A stretch of 64,000 nucleotides of DNA from Azospirillum rugosum (GCF_017876155.1 NZ_JAGINP010000012.1:62001-126000); one strand, 5' to 3'. Numbered from the stretch's first letter, positions 1-10,022 are shown. Notes: generated by a model not told the origin, from the sequence alone. Program-made: numbers and translations.

Positions 1-2
1 GC

Positions 3-581
3 GCCGACCATGCGACGGACGATGACGGCATTTTGGGCTCGGTCGGCTACGCGCGCAGCGGGGTCGAAGTCGCCGTCGTCGATGACCAGGGCCGGCCGCT
101 GCCCGCCGGGGAGATCGGGGAGATCGTCTGCCGCGGCGACGTTGTCATGTCCGGCTACTGGAACAACCCGAAGGCCACCGCCGACGCGCTGCGCGACGGC
201 TGGCTCTACACCGGCGACATGGGCGCCTTCGACGAGCGCGGTTACCTGACCCTGCGCGACCGCTCGAAGGACGTGATCATCAGCGGCGGCACCAACATCT
301 ACCCGCGCGAGGTCGAGGAGGCTCTGCTCCGCCACCCCGGCGTGGCCGAGGTCTGCGTGACCGGCCAGCCGCACGAGGAATGGGGCGAGATCGTCGTCGC
401 CTTCATCGTGCCGACGCCGGGGGTGGACCTCGCGTCCGCCGCATTGGACGAGCACTGCGCCGCCAACATCGCGCGCTTCAAGAAGCCCAAGCGCTACGTG
501 TTCGTCGAGGCGCTGCCGAAGAACAACTACGGCAAGGTGCTGAAGCGCGAGCTGCGCCAACAGCTTGCCGACGGCCTGTAA
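3..581 (+). CDS. Acyl-CoA synthetase (AMP-binding family), C-terminal part
   Basis: The reading frame is open from the window edge, so the N-terminal part, with the P-loop-like AMP-binding motif, lies upstream. What remains is the end of the large domain and the mobile C-terminal domain of the acyl/aryl-CoA ligase superfamily. It shows the YTGD motif (GWLYTGDMG), the hinge RSKDVIISGG, the typical GTNIYPREVEEAL segment, and the terminal NNYGKVLKREL with the catalytic lysine that acts in adenylate formation. These enzymes activate a carboxylic acid with ATP and CoA. A thiolase starts 33 bases downstream on the same strand, which suggests joint work in acyl-CoA metabolism. The acyl substrate cannot be read from this fragment. 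Confidence 0.9.
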   Translation, partial: ADHATDDDGILGSVGYARSGVEVAVVDDQGRPLPAGEIGEIVCRGDVVMSGYWNNPKATADALRDGWLYTGDMGAFDERGYLTLRDRSKDVIISGGTNIYPREVEEALLRHPGVAEVCVTGQPHEEWGEIVVAFIVPTPGVDLASAALDEHCAANIARFKKPKRYVFVEALPKNNYGKVLKRELRQQLADGL

Positions 582-614
582 TCCGGCCCTTCCAAAATTC
601 GAGAGGAAACCAGC

Positions 615-1784
615 ATGGCGACCGCCATCGTCGGGTGGGCCCACACGCCCTTCGGCAAGCATGAGAACCAGACGCTCGAAAGTCTGATCGTCACCGCCGC
701 GACGGACGCGCTGGCCCACGCCGGGCTTGCCCCCAGCGACGTGGACGAGATCGTGCTCGGCCACTTCAACGCCGGCTTCTCGCCGCAGGACTTCACCGCG
801 TCCCTGGTGTTGCAGGCCAGCGACGACTTCCGCTTCACCCCGGCGACGCGCGTCGAGAACGCCTGCGCCACGGGCTCCGCCGCGGTGCATCAGGCCATCA
901 AGACCATTGAGGCCCGCCGCGCCCGCGTCGTGCTGGTGGTCGGGGCGGAGCAGATGACGACAACCCCGGGGCCGGAGATCGGGCGCAACCTGCTGCGCGC
1001 CTCCTACCTGCGGGAGGAGAGCGGGATCGACGGCGGTTTCGCCGGCGTGTTCGGCATGATCGCCGGCGCCTATTTCCAGAAATACGGCGACCAGTCCGAC
1101 GCGCTGGCCCGGATCGCCGCCAAGAACCACAAGAACGGGGCGAGCAACCCGCTGGCCCAGATGCGCAAGGATCTCGGCTACGAGTTCTGCCGCCGCGAGA
1201 GCGAGAAGAACCCGCTGGTCGCCGGCCCGCTGAAGCGGACCGACTGCTCCCTGGTGTCGGACGGCGCGGCGGCGCTGGTGCTGACGGACGTGGAAACGGC
1301 GCTGCGCATGCGCCGCGCGGTGATGTTCCGCGGCACGGCGCATGTGCAGGACTTCCTGCCCCTGTCGAAGCGCGACATTCTGAAGATGGAAGGCTGCGCG
1401 CAGGCTTGGCGCAAGGTCCTGGCGGAGGCCGGTGTCGCGCTGTCCGACCTGTCCTTCGTCGAAACCCACGACTGCTTCACCATCGCCGAGTTGATGGAGT
1501 ACGAGGCCATGGGCCTGACGCCCGAAGGGCAGGGCGCGCGGGCCATCGAGGAAGGCTGGACCGAGATCGGCGGCAAGCTGCCGGTCAACGCCTCCGGCGG
1601 GCTGAAGGCCAAGGGCCACCCCATCGGCGCCACGGGCGTGTCCATGCACGTGCTGTCGGCCATGCAGCTGTGCGGGGAGATGCCGGCCCCGATCCAGGTA
1701 AAGGACGCCAAGCTCGGCGGCGTCTTCAACATGGGCGGCACGGCGGTGGCGAACTACGCGAGCGTGCTGGAGCGGATACGGTAG
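615..1784 (+). CDS. Thiolase-family protein (SCP2/acetyl-CoA acetyltransferase type)
   Basis: A 389-residue thiolase fold. The nucleophilic cysteine is in the VENACATGSAA motif near residue 90, and the GGLKAKGHPIGATG motif carries the conserved histidine near residue 340. The C-terminus has GGVFNMGGTA where classical degradative thiolases have a second cysteine in CxGGGxG. That pattern is usual for the SCP2/SCP-x branch. The ATG follows GAGAGGAAA at good spacing. It sits directly behind an acyl-CoA synthetase and is probably co-transcribed with it. A role in thiolytic cleavage or condensation of an unusual acyl-CoA is inferred from family and neighbour; the substrate is unknown. Confidence 0.88.
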   Translation: MATAIVGWAHTPFGKHENQTLESLIVTAATDALAHAGLAPSDVDEIVLGHFNAGFSPQDFTASLVLQASDDFRFTPATRVENACATGSAAVHQAIKTIEARRARVVLVVGAEQMTTTPGPEIGRNLLRASYLREESGIDGGFAGVFGMIAGAYFQKYGDQSDALARIAAKNHKNGASNPLAQMRKDLGYEFCRRESEKNPLVAGPLKRTDCSLVSDGAAALVLTDVETALRMRRAVMFRGTAHVQDFLPLSKRDILKMEGCAQAWRKVLAEAGVALSDLSFVETHDCFTIAELMEYEAMGLTPEGQGARAIEEGWTEIGGKLPVNASGGLKAKGHPIGATGVSMHVLSAMQLCGEMPAPIQVKDAKLGGVFNMGGTAVANYASVLERIR

Positions 1785-1798
1785 GGGCTGCGCATTCT

Positions 1799-1944
1799 CA
1801 CCCTCTCCCAGCTCTGCTGGGAGAGGGAGGGACCCGCCACAGGCGGGAGGGTGAGGGCAAGGTCTTCTCCAGAATCCTAGCCCTCACCCTTCCCACTTCG
1901 TGGGCCCCTTCCCTCTCCCGCCGGAGGCGGGCGAGGGAGGCTTC
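1799..1944. repeat. Paired GC-rich hairpin repeat (family 1, copy 1)
   Basis: Two facing modules, each built of CCCTCTCCC / GGGAGAGGG and CCCGCC / GGCGGG stems, separated by a short spacer. The same arrangement recurs at 52514-52658 with near-identical arms. It lies between the convergent thiolase and RND genes and could act as a bidirectional transcription stop. It looks like a dispersed intergenic repeat, not a simple terminator, because no T-run follows the stems. Confidence 0.8.
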
Positions 1945-1953
1945 GTCGGCCGC

Positions 1954-4900
1954 TCAATCCCCCGCGGGTGCGGGCTCGGCGTGGTGGGGCGCTTGCTCCA
2001 CCCGCCTCCGGACGAACATGCGGTAGACCGCGACGAAGAACACCGGCACGAAGATGATCGCCAGCACGGTGGCGGAGATCATGCCGCCCATCACGCCGAC
2101 GCCGATGGCGTTCTGGCTTTCCGAGCCGGCGCCGCTGCTGATCGCCAGCGGCAGCACGCCCAGGATGAAGGCCAGCGACGTCATGATGATCGGGCGCAGG
2201 CGCTGGCGGCAGGCCTCGATCGCGGCCTCCTTCAGGTCCATGCCCTCGTCGTACAGCGCCTTGGCGAACTCCACGATCAGGATGGCGTTCTTCGCCGACA
2301 GGCCGATGGTCGTCAGCAGGCCGACCTGGAAGTAGACGTCGCTCGGCAGGCCGCGCAGCGTGGCGGCGAGCACCGCGCCGATGACGCCCAGCGGCACCAC
2401 CAGCATCACCGACACCGGCACCGACCAGCTCTCGTACAGCGCCGCCAGACACAGGAAGACGATGAGCATCGACAGGGCGTAGAGCGCCGGCGCCTGCGAG
2501 CCGCTCAGCCGCTCCTCGTAGGAGAGGCCGGTCCACTCGTAGCCGATGCCCGCCGGCAGCTTCGCCATCATCGCCTCCATCTCCTGCATCGCCTCGCCGG
2601 AGCTGATGCCCGGCGCGGCGGAGCCCTGGATGTTCAGCGACGAGCTGCCGTTGTACCGCTCCAGCTTCGGCGAGCCGTAGGTCCACTGCGCCATGGTGAA
2701 GGCGGAGAAGGGGACCATCTGGCCGAGGTTGTTGCGGACGTACCAGCGTTCCACGTCGGACGGCTGCATGCGGTAGGGCGCGTCGGCCTGGAGATAGACC
2801 TTCTTCACGCGCCCGCGGTCGATGAAGTCGTTGACGTAGGAAGACCCCCAGGCGGCCGACAGCGTCGTGTTGATGTCGCTGAGCGACAGGCCCAGCGCGC
2901 TCGCCTTCTCGCGGTCCACCGTCAGCTTGTACTGCGGCGTGTCCTCCAGCCCGTTCGGGCGGACGGCGATCAGCTTGGGGTTCTGCGCCGCCATGCCCAG
3001 CAGCTGGTTGCGCGCCTGCATCAGCTTCTCGTGGCCGAGGCCGCCGCGGTCCACCAGCTGCAGGTCGAAGCCGGTGGCGTTGCCGAGGCCGGGCACCGAC
3101 GGCGGCATGAAGGCGAAGACCACCGCGTCCTTGATCCGCGACAGCGCACCCATGGCGCGGCGGGAGATGGCGTCGGGCTTGCTTTCCGGCGTCTTGCGCT
3201 CCTCCCAGTCCTTCAGGCGGACGAAGGCGAGGCCGGCGTTCTGCCCGCGGCCGGCGAAGTTGAAGCCGGCGATGGTGAACAGGCCCTCCACATGGTCCTT
3301 CTCCTTGTCCAGGAAGTAGGCCTCGACCTGCTTGCTGGTCTCCAGCGTGCGTTCGATGCTGGCGTTCGGCGGCGCCGACCACAGCACGAACAGCTGGCCG
3401 CGGTCCTCCGTCGGCAGGAAGGAGGAGGGCATCTGGAGGAACAGGTAGGCCAGCCCGCCGACGATCAGCAGATAGGCGAAGCCGAACCGCCAGAGGCGCG
3501 ACACCGCCCCGCGCACGCCCTTCAGGTAGACGCGGCTGCTGGCGTCGAAACCGCGGTTGAACAGGCCGAAGACGCCGCCGCGGGCGTGCCCGTGGTCATG
3601 GGCCAGCGGCTTCAGGATGGTGGCGCAGAGCGCCGGGGTCAGCACCAGCGCGACCAGCACCGACAGCGCCATGGCCGACACGATGGTCAGCGAGAACTGG
3701 CGGTAGATGGCGCCGGCCGAGCCGCCGAAGAAGGCCATCGGCACGAACACGGCGGACAGCACCAGCGCGATGCCGACCAGCGCGCCGGTGATCTGGCCCA
3801 TGGACTTGCGCGTCGCCTCGCGCGGGGAGAGCTTCTCCTCGCTCATCACGCGCTCGACGTTTTCCACCACCACGATGGCGTCGTCCACCAGCAGGCCGAT
3901 CGCCAGCACCATGCCGAACATGGTCAGCACGTTGATGGAGAAGCCGAAGGCCGACAGGATGCCGAAGGCGCCCAGCAGCACCACCGGAACCGCGATGGTC
4001 GGGATCAGCGTGGCCCGGAAGTTCTGGAGGAAGAGGTACATCACCGCGAAGACGAGGACGATGGCCTCGAACAGCGTCTTGATGACCTCGTGGATCGACA
4101 CCTGGACGAAGGGCGTCGAATCGTAGGGGTAGATGATCTCCAGGCCGGGCGGGAAGAAGGGCGACAGCTCCGTGATCTTGGCCTTCACGGCGGCGGCGGT
4201 GTCCAGCGCGTTGGCGCCGGTCGCCAGCTTGATGCCCAGGCCCGCCGCCGGCTTGCCGTTGTAGCGGGCGGAGACCTCGTAGGTTTCCTGGCCGACCTCG
4301 ATGCGCGCCACGTCGCGCAGGCGCAGCTGCGACCCGTCCGGGTTGACGCGCAGCAGGATGGCGCCGAACTCCTCCGGCGTCTGCATGCGCGACTGCGCCA
4401 TGATGGTGGCGTTGAAGCGCTGGCCGGGAACCGCCGGCGCGCCGCCGAGCTGGCCGGCGGAGATCTGCGCGTTCTCCGTCTTGATCGCGTTGGTGACGTC
4501 GACGGTGGTCAGCTGGTGGCTGTTCAGCGCGTCGGGGTCGAGCCAGATGCGCATGGCGTGCTGCGGGCCGAACACCGTGATGTCGCCCACGCCCTGGACG
4601 CGGCTCATCGTGTCCTGGATGTTCGACACCACATAGTCGGCGATGTCGCCCTGGCTGAGCCGCCCGTCGCTGGAGACGAAGCCGACCACCATCAGGAAGT
4701 CGTTCGACGCCTTGGAGACCTGGAGGCCGCGCTGCTGCACCTCCTGCGGCAGGAGCGGTGTGGCGAGCTGGAGCTTGTTCTGCACCTGCACCTGGGCGAT
4801 GTCCGGGTTGGCCTCCGGCTCGAAGGTCAGGGTGATGGTGACGTTGCCCGAGGAGTCGCTGGTCGAGGACATGTAGCGGAAGTGGTCGAGCCCGGTCATC

Positions 4901-5103
4901 TTCTGCTCGATGACCTGGGTGACCGTGTCTTCCAGCGTCTTCGCCGAGGCGCCGGGATAGCTCGCGGTGATGGACACCGTCGGCGGCGCGATCTTCGGGT
5001 ACTGCTCGATGGGCAGGCGGAGGATCGCCAGGGCGCCCGCCACCATGATCACGATGGCGATGACCCAGGCGAAGACGGGCCGGTCGATGAAGAATTTCGA
5101 CAT
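1954..5103 (-). CDS. RND multidrug efflux pump, inner-membrane subunit (HAE1/AcrB family)
   Basis: 1049 residues, the same length as E. coli AcrB. The N-terminus [20 protein letters not shown] is typical of hydrophobe/amphiphile RND pumps. The proton-relay pair is present in [16 protein letters not shown] (TM4), and the matching lysine is in [13 protein letters not shown] (TM10). Two repeated halves with large periplasmic loops are evident. It exports lipophilic drugs or metabolites by proton antiport, together with the adaptor encoded 14 bases upstream (5118-6299) and an outer-membrane channel that is not encoded here. Expression is probably controlled by the divergent TetR repressor at 6578. 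Substrate specificity is not predictable. Confidence 0.95.
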   Translation of the reverse strand: MSKFFIDRPVFAWVIAIVIMVAGALAILRLPIEQYPKIAPPTVSITASYPGASAKTLEDTVTQVIEQKMTGLDHFRYMSSTSDSSGNVTITLTFEPEANPDIAQVQVQNKLQLATPLLPQEVQQRGLQVSKASNDFLMVVGFVSSDGRLSQGDIADYVVSNIQDTMSRVQGVGDITVFGPQHAMRIWLDPDALNSHQLTTVDVTNAIKTENAQISAGQLGGAPAVPGQRFNATIMAQSRMQTPEEFGAILLRVNPDGSQLRLRDVARIEVGQETYEVSARYNGKPAAGLGIKLATGANALDTAAAVKAKITELSPFFPPGLEIIYPYDSTPFVQVSIHEVIKTLFEAIVLVFAVMYLFLQNFRATLIPTIAVPVVLLGAFGILSAFGFSINVLTMFGMVLAIGLLVDDAIVVVENVERVMSEEKLSPREATRKSMGQITGALVGIALVLSAVFVPMAFFGGSAGAIYRQFSLTIVSAMALSVLVALVLTPALCATILKPLAHDHGHARGGVFGLFNRGFDASSRVYLKGVRGAVSRLWRFGFAYLLIVGGLAYLFLQMPSSFLPTEDRGQLFVLWSAPPNASIERTLETSKQVEAYFLDKEKDHVEGLFTIAGFNFAGRGQNAGLAFVRLKDWEERKTPESKPDAISRRAMGALSRIKDAVVFAFMPPSVPGLGNATGFDLQLVDRGGLGHEKLMQARNQLLGMAAQNPKLIAVRPNGLEDTPQYKLTVDREKASALGLSLSDINTTLSAAWGSSYVNDFIDRGRVKKVYLQADAPYRMQPSDVERWYVRNNLGQMVPFSAFTMAQWTYGSPKLERYNGSSSLNIQGSAAPGISSGEAMQEMEAMMAKLPAGIGYEWTGLSYEERLSGSQAPALYALSMLIVFLCLAALYESWSVPVSVMLVVPLGVIGAVLAATLRGLPSDVYFQVGLLTTIGLSAKNAILIVEFAKALYDEGMDLKEAAIEACRQRLRPIIMTSLAFILGVLPLAISSGAGSESQNAIGVGVMGGMISATVLAIIFVPVFFVAVYRMFVRRRVEQAPHHAEPAPAGD

Positions 5104-5117
5104 GGATCAGTACCGCT

Positions 5118-6299
5118 TCAGCGTGCCGGCGTGGTCAGGACTGCGACCGTGCTCTGCACCGGGACGGGCTTCACGGGCGCGCCGGGCTTCACCTTTTGCA
5201 GGCCCTCCACCACGATGCGCTCGCCGGGGCGCAGGCCGTCGGACACCAGCCAGGCGTTGCCGACCACCCGTTCGGTCTTGATGATCCGCTGCGACACCTT
5301 GTTGTCGTCGCCGACCACCCAGACCTGGGCGGCGCCGTCCGGGCCGCGGGTGACCGCCGCCTGCGGCACGGCGATGGCGCCCTCGGCCACGCCCTGCTCG
5401 ACGCGGGCGCGCACGAACAGGCCCGGCAGCAGGTCCTGGTTCGGGTTGGGGAAGACCGCCCGCAGCTGGACGGAGCTGGTCCCCGGATCGACCGTCACGT
5501 CGGAGAACTGAAGCTCGCCACGCTGGCCGTAGGGGGCGTCGGCGGCGCTGAGGAACAGCGACACCGGAATCTTGCCGGGCTCCGCCGGGCGGATGCGGCC
5601 GGTCGCCATGTCCTGGCGCAGCTGCATCAGTTGCGAGGCGGTCTGCGTCACGTCGACGTAGATGGGGTCGAGCTGCTGAATGGTCGCCAGCGCGGTCGCC
5701 TGATTGGCGGTGACCAGCGCCCCTTCGGTCACCGCGGACTTGCCGATGCGGCCGGAGATGGGGGCGAAGACCTTGGTGTAGTCCAGGTTGATGCGCGCCA
5801 GGTTGTAGGCGGCCTTGGAGGCAGCGAGCGCCGCCTCGTTCTGCTTCAGCGTGGCGGTGACGTCGTCGAAGTCCTGCTTGCTGACGACGCTGCTCTTGAC
5901 CAGGTCGCCGTAGCGCGACGCCTTGTTGCGGGCGGCCTGGAGGTTGGCCTCCGCCTTCTGGATGTCGGCCTGGGCGCTGGCGAGTGCGGCCTCGTAGGTG
6001 GCCGGGTCGATCTGGTAGAGCTGGTCGCCGGCCTTGACGTCGCTGCCCTCGCGGAAGAAGCGCTTCAGCACGATGCCGCTGACCTGCGGCCGGATCTCCG
6101 CCACCCGGTAGGCCGCGGTGCGTCCGGGCAGCTCGGTCGTCACGGGCAGGCGCTGCGGCTCGATCGTCGCCACCGACACCTCCGCCGGCGGGGCGGCCGG
6201 CGGGGTGGCAGCCGCCTGCTTCTTCTCCTGGCAGCCGCCGAGCGCCACGGTCAGGCCGGCCGCCACGGCCATGGACAGCAATGCGTTTGCTTTGACCAT
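5118..6299 (-). CDS. RND efflux periplasmic adaptor (AcrA/MexA type)
   Basis: 393 residues from the chosen ATG, which gives a clear lipoprotein signal (MVKANALLSMAVAAGLTVAL followed by the lipobox GGC). Longer upstream frames would run through the operator region and have no signal peptide. After the lipid-attached cysteine come a lipoyl-like half motif (LPGRTAAYRVAEIRPQVSG), a coiled-coil hairpin (about residues 95-170), the second half motif, and a beta-barrel domain. It bridges the RND pump (next gene) to an outer-membrane channel. No TolC/OprM gene follows, so the channel must be shared or encoded elsewhere. Confidence 0.93.
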   Translation of the reverse strand: MVKANALLSMAVAAGLTVALGGCQEKKQAAATPPAAPPAEVSVATIEPQRLPVTTELPGRTAAYRVAEIRPQVSGIVLKRFFREGSDVKAGDQLYQIDPATYEAALASAQADIQKAEANLQAARNKASRYGDLVKSSVVSKQDFDDVTATLKQNEAALAASKAAYNLARINLDYTKVFAPISGRIGKSAVTEGALVTANQATALATIQQLDPIYVDVTQTASQLMQLRQDMATGRIRPAEPGKIPVSLFLSAADAPYGQRGELQFSDVTVDPGTSSVQLRAVFPNPNQDLLPGLFVRARVEQGVAEGAIAVPQAAVTRGPDGAAQVWVVGDDNKVSQRIIKTERVVGNAWLVSDGLRPGERIVVEGLQKVKPGAPVKPVPVQSTVAVLTTPAR

Positions 6300-6440
6300 C
6301 AATTTCCTCGTGAGAACGCCGTGGAGCGGCGGTGGAAAAGCCCTGAAGACGGGTTTCGGCAAGCCCGCCGCCCACCCGCGACACGTGACCGCCCGCAACC
6401 GGTCTGGCCGGTCGCGAGGGTCCAAATAACCCTTTGCGCT

Positions 6441-6466
6441 GTACTGTCTCATACAGTACACTGTAC
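6441..6466. promoter_or_regulatory. Overlapping palindromes, likely TetR-type operator
   Basis: In the divergent gap between the efflux adaptor (starts 6299, minus) and the TetR gene (starts 6578, plus) there is a perfect 7-5-7 inverted repeat, GTACTGT-N5-ACAGTAC (6441-6459). It overlaps a second palindrome, GTACA-C-TGTAC (6456-6466). A related TGTA...TACA pair follows to about 6477. TetR repressors of efflux operons usually bind such sites in the shared promoter region, so autoregulation together with pump repression is the natural reading. Confidence 0.7.
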
Positions 6467-6577
6467 CGGACGATACACTTGGATCCCTTGGTCGTGCAAG
6501 AGGGATCCGCCGCAGCCTGAAATAGCGGCCGGAAAAAGGGGCCCGCAGGGGGACCAAGCGGGCTTCAAGGGGGAAAC

Positions 6578-7252
6578 ATGGTGCACAAGGACACGGACAG
6601 GGAGCCGTCGGCGGTCGGGCCGCGCGGGCTGGCGCGGCGCAAGGCGCTGCTCGACGCCGCGGAATGCCTGTTCGTCGAGAAGGGCTTTGAGAAGACGACG
6701 CTCAGCGACATCATCAACAAGGCCGGCGGGTCGCGCGCCACGCTGTACGAGCAGTTCGGCGACAAGGACGGGCTGTTCCGCGCGATGATGGAGGAGAACA
6801 GCGCCCGCATCCTGGACGGGATGGCGGCGATCCACGCCGACGACACGGTGCCGCCGGAAGTCGCGCTGACCAAGTTCGCGCTGTACTTCGTTCAGGTGCT
6901 GTCGGAGCCGCAGACGGCCTCCATCCTGCGCATCCTGGTGTCGGAGGGCGGCCGCGTCCCCGACATCGCGGAGGCCTTCTTCCGCATCGGCCCGGAGACG
7001 ACCGTCGCGCGCCTCGCCTGTTACCTGAAGAGCCTGGACGACGCCGGGTCGCTGCGCATCGACGACCCGGACGTGGCGGCCCAAGCCTTCCTTGGGATGA
7101 TCACCGGTAACCTCGTCGTCCGGCGGCTGATCCTCCCCCACCAGCCGCTCGCCATGGCCGACGTCGACCATTACGTGCGGCAGGCGATCGCGCTGTTCCT
7201 GTCCGGCGCGCGGGTGACCGGCCTGGAGGCGTCGTCTCGGACGAACGGATAG
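6578..7252 (+). CDS. TetR/AcrR-family transcriptional repressor
   Basis: 224 residues. The N-terminal DNA-binding domain is clear (RKALLDAAECLFVEKGFEKT, then a helix-turn-helix near residues 42-62 containing IINKAGGSRATLYEQFGDKD). The remainder is an all-helical ligand-binding and dimerisation domain. The ATG is preceded by GGGGGAAAC. It is divergent from the RND adaptor/pump pair with palindromes in between, the standard arrangement of AcrR/TtgR/MexZ-type local repressors. It likely releases its operator when bound to a pump substrate; the inducer cannot be inferred. Confidence 0.92.
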   Translation: MVHKDTDREPSAVGPRGLARRKALLDAAECLFVEKGFEKTTLSDIINKAGGSRATLYEQFGDKDGLFRAMMEENSARILDGMAAIHADDTVPPEVALTKFALYFVQVLSEPQTASILRILVSEGGRVPDIAEAFFRIGPETTVARLACYLKSLDDAGSLRIDDPDVAAQAFLGMITGNLVVRRLILPHQPLAMADVDHYVRQAIALFLSGARVTGLEASSRTNG

Positions 7253-7259
7253 GCCCCGA

Positions 7260-8303
7260 TCACAGGGTCCGGTAGGTGTGGATTCCGTCCTTGCCGGTCT
7301 CCACCGCCAGGACTCCGTTTGCAATCATGTGGTTCAGGTGGGCCAGCGCCTCCCCGACCGCGAAGCCGAGCTGGTGGGAGTCCAGCGCCCGGTGGAAGAT
7401 CACCGGGACGACCTGGGCGCAGGTCAGCGGCGCCGGGCGGCAGGCGGCGGCGATGCGCGCGCAGCGGTCCTCGTGATGGGCGTCCAGCTCCCGGGCGCGC
7501 TGGTGCAGGCCAAGGAAGGGGCGGCGGTGGGACGGCAGGACGAGGGTGTTCGGCGGGATCGTCTCCATCAGCTCCCGCAGCGAATCCCGGTACTGCGACA
7601 GCGGGTCGGCGTTGGGCTGCATCGGCTGCACGCTGACGTTCGGGGAGATGCGCTCCAGCACCTGGTCGGCGGCGAGGAACAGGCCGTCGGCCTCGCACCA
7701 CAGCATCGCCTGGTCCGGCGAATGGCCGCCGCCGGTGAGGATGCGCCAGTCGCGCCCGCCCAAACGCAGCGTCCGGCCGGCGACCAGCGGTTCGAAGGCC
7801 GGCGGCAGGCCGGTCGTCTGGGTCAGGTAGCGCAGCCCCCGGCCCAGCAGCCCGGCGACCGCATCCTCCCCCAGCCCGCAGGACCGGTAGAAGCGTGCCA
7901 CCGCGGCGCGCGAGCGCTCGTCGTCCGTGTCCTGGCGATAGACGCGGGTGGTGAGGTACTCGGCCTCCGTCATGTGGACGGGCGGGGCGAAGCGTTCGTC
8001 GAACCAGCCGGCCAGCCCGACATGGTCGGGGTGGCAGTGGCTGACCACGATCCGCGTGATCGGCCGGCCGCCCAGCGCCCCGGCGAGCACCGCGGCCCAT
8101 AGGGTCCGGCTGCGCTCGTCGCCCAGGCCAGTGTCGAACAGCGCCCAGCCGTCCCCGTCCTCCAGCAGGTACAGGTTCACGTGGTCGAGCGCGTAGGGCA
8201 GCGGCAGGCGCAGCCACAGGATGCCCGGCGCGACCGGAACGGGTTCCCCGAAGGGCGGGGGCTCGGCGAAGGGGAAACGAAGCGTCTCGGGCTCTGGCTG
8301 CAT
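7260..8303 (-). CDS. MBL-fold metallo-hydrolase
   Basis: 347 residues starting MQPEPETL. The metallo-beta-lactamase signature HxHxDH is visible as SHCHPDHVGLAGWF, and later metal ligands appear in GGGHSPDQAM and PSHRRPF. The C-terminal helical extension resembles the LACTB2/YcbL group of hydrolases that act on thioesters or other esters. Its ATG overlaps the stop of the upstream flippase gene by one base (TGATG), so the two are translationally coupled. It stands at the edge of the polysaccharide locus, and a link to that pathway is possible but unproven. Confidence 0.88.
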   Translation of the reverse strand: MQPEPETLRFPFAEPPPFGEPVPVAPGILWLRLPLPYALDHVNLYLLEDGDGWALFDTGLGDERSRTLWAAVLAGALGGRPITRIVVSHCHPDHVGLAGWFDERFAPPVHMTEAEYLTTRVYRQDTDDERSRAAVARFYRSCGLGEDAVAGLLGRGLRYLTQTTGLPPAFEPLVAGRTLRLGGRDWRILTGGGHSPDQAMLWCEADGLFLAADQVLERISPNVSVQPMQPNADPLSQYRDSLRELMETIPPNTLVLPSHRRPFLGLHQRARELDAHHEDRCARIAAACRPAPLTCAQVVPVIFHRALDSHQLGFAVGEALAHLNHMIANGVLAVETGKDGIHTYRTL

Positions 8304-9658
8304 CAACGGCCGGTTATCCTGTCCTGTGGCGCCGCGCTGCGCACGGCCGAACGTAGATGTGGAGTCGATGGCCGCGCCGACAACCCGGACGAAAGCACGT
8401 TCCGCGCCTTCAGCGTGGTGCCGACGGCTCCCTGGGCCACCGTCAGCGCGGTCACCAGCGCCGCGCCGGTCATGCCCAGCGACGGGATGAGGACGGCGCC
8501 GAGGACGATGCAGCTCGCGAGCTGGAGAAGGTTGAGCCTGCGCAAGGCCTGCCCCTGTCCGGTCATGGCGAGCAGGATGTCCTGGCAGGCCATCAGGCAA
8601 TTGACCAACTGCCCCGCGGCAAGGATGACCAGCGCCGTGGCCGCGATGCCGAACCCCGGGCCGACCAGCGTCAGCAGGGTTTCGGGCGCCGCCATCATCG
8701 CTAGCACCAGGGGCGAACCCAGGGCGGCCACCGTCAGCATCACCCGGCGGTTCATGGCGCGCAACCGGTCCATCTCTCCGCGGCGGTGCAGTTCGGCGTA
8801 GGCGGGGGACGCGAAGGTGCCGATGCTGATGATGACGACCCAGATGAGCATGGAGATGCGGTTCGCCACGCTGAAGGCGCCGACCGAGGCCGCGTCCACG
8901 AACACCCCCAGCGCCAGGACCGGCAGGGAGGCGAGCGAGACCTGCACCAGCTCCACCACGAACAGGGGCATCGCGGTGTGCCACAGGGAGGGCAGGGAGT
9001 CCGCGGCCTGACCCTGCGCTTCCGGCCCGTCGGCAAACTGGCCGCGGTCGCGGGCGAGGAAGGCCATCCCGACCAGGAAGCTGAACGCCAGCACCGCGGC
9101 GAGCGTCAGCAGGATGCCCTCGACGCTGTCGACTCCGGCCAACAGGGCGGCCAGCGTCAGCACCGGCCACAGGGCGTTCTGGACGAACTGGGCCGCCACG
9201 CCGCGCTTCAGCCCGGCCAGGGCGTAGCCGACGGTGATGGTCAGGGTTTGCGGCACCAGGGCCGCCGCCGACAGGCGCAGGGGGACCTCCAGGTCCGGCG
9301 CGCCGAACAGAAGGTGCGACGCGGGGCCGGCCACGGCCGCGGTGACCAGCGCGGCGCCGGCCGACGCGGCCCCCGTCCAGACCAGCGCCGTCCGCAGGTC
9401 GCGCCCGGCCGCGCGCCCCCGCCCGACCGCCAGCTCGGCCGCGAGGTGGCGGGTGATCGCCCGCTCCAACCCCAGGCGGGCGACTGTGGAGCCCAAGCCG
9501 ATCCAGGTCAGGCACAGGAAGAAGAGGCCGGCGTCGTGCGCCCCGAGCGACCGCGCGGCGACGATGTAGAGGCCGAGCTTCCCGGCCACCTCCACCCCGC
9601 GCAAGCCAAGGCCGGTGGCGTAGCGGGCCAGGCTGTGCCAGTTTCGCGGCCGCATCAT
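8303..9658 (-). CDS. Polysaccharide flippase (Wzx/MATE-like, oligosaccharide flippase family)
   Basis: About 451 residues from MMRPRNWHSLARYATGLGLR. A longer version starting at 9691 would run into the divergent small gene, so the shorter start is preferred. The protein is almost entirely hydrophobic, with 12-14 predicted membrane helices in the MOP-superfamily pattern. It would move lipid-linked oligosaccharide repeat units across the inner membrane in a Wzx/Wzy pathway. The Wzy-like, Wzz-like and Wza-like genes are at 11048-16105. It overlaps the downstream hydrolase by one base. Confidence 0.85.
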   Translation of the reverse strand: MMRPRNWHSLARYATGLGLRGVEVAGKLGLYIVAARSLGAHDAGLFFLCLTWIGLGSTVARLGLERAITRHLAAELAVGRGRAAGRDLRTALVWTGAASAGAALVTAAVAGPASHLLFGAPDLEVPLRLSAAALVPQTLTITVGYALAGLKRGVAAQFVQNALWPVLTLAALLAGVDSVEGILLTLAAVLAFSFLVGMAFLARDRGQFADGPEAQGQAADSLPSLWHTAMPLFVVELVQVSLASLPVLALGVFVDAASVGAFSVANRISMLIWVVIISIGTFASPAYAELHRRGEMDRLRAMNRRVMLTVAALGSPLVLAMMAAPETLLTLVGPGFGIAATALVILAAGQLVNCLMACQDILLAMTGQGQALRRLNLLQLASCIVLGAVLIPSLGMTGAALVTALTVAQGAVGTTLKARNVLSSGLSARPSTPHLRSAVRSAAPQDRITGR

Positions 9659-9672
9659 GGGGTGTGGGACCG

Positions 9673-10020
9673 ATGAAGACGACCATGACAATCGCCGCGT
9701 CCATCGTCGCGGCCCTGCTCACGAACGGCGCCGCCGCGCAGGACACCGAGGAGGAGTGGCGCCCCGTGGACATCCGGCAGGAGATCCGCTCCCACTTCGC
9801 CCGCCTGCCCTACGGCTGGTGGATCCGGGAGCCGGAGATGCACCTCAACACCTACGAGGTGGAGGTCAACATTCCGGACTGGTGGCGCGGCAACCCGACC
9901 TCGGCTGTCAACAACCTGTGCCCGGAGCGGCAGAGCCGCATCTGGAAGGTGACCAGCATCCTCACGCTTCGCCCCTTCTACCAGAAGCGCCCTTGGCCGG
10001 AAGTGGACTGCCGCCGCTGA
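9673..10020 (+). CDS. Small secreted protein of unknown function
   Basis: 115 residues with a plain signal peptide (MKTTMTIAASIVAALLTNGA, cleaved before AQDTEEEW). The mature part is about 90 residues, polar, rich in Trp, Arg and Glu, and holds two cysteines (in NNLCPERQ and VDCRR) that could form a disulphide. No family is recognised. GC-rich third codon positions and a secretion signal argue that it is a real gene. It sits between the divergent flippase and the convergent FkbM gene, so a role in the envelope or exopolysaccharide is only a guess from position. A GTG nine bases upstream is an alternative start. Confidence 0.62.
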   Translation: MKTTMTIAASIVAALLTNGAAAQDTEEEWRPVDIRQEIRSHFARLPYGWWIREPEMHLNTYEVEVNIPDWWRGNPTSAVNNLCPERQSRIWKVTSILTLRPFYQKRPWPEVDCRR

Positions 10021-10022
10021 CT

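Noticed and set aside
1900..5511. A 1203-codon open frame on the plus strand
   Set aside because: It lies fully antisense to the RND pump gene, is composed of His/Arg/Asp/Gln-rich low-complexity sequence, and has no family features; it is a by-product of high GC in third positions.
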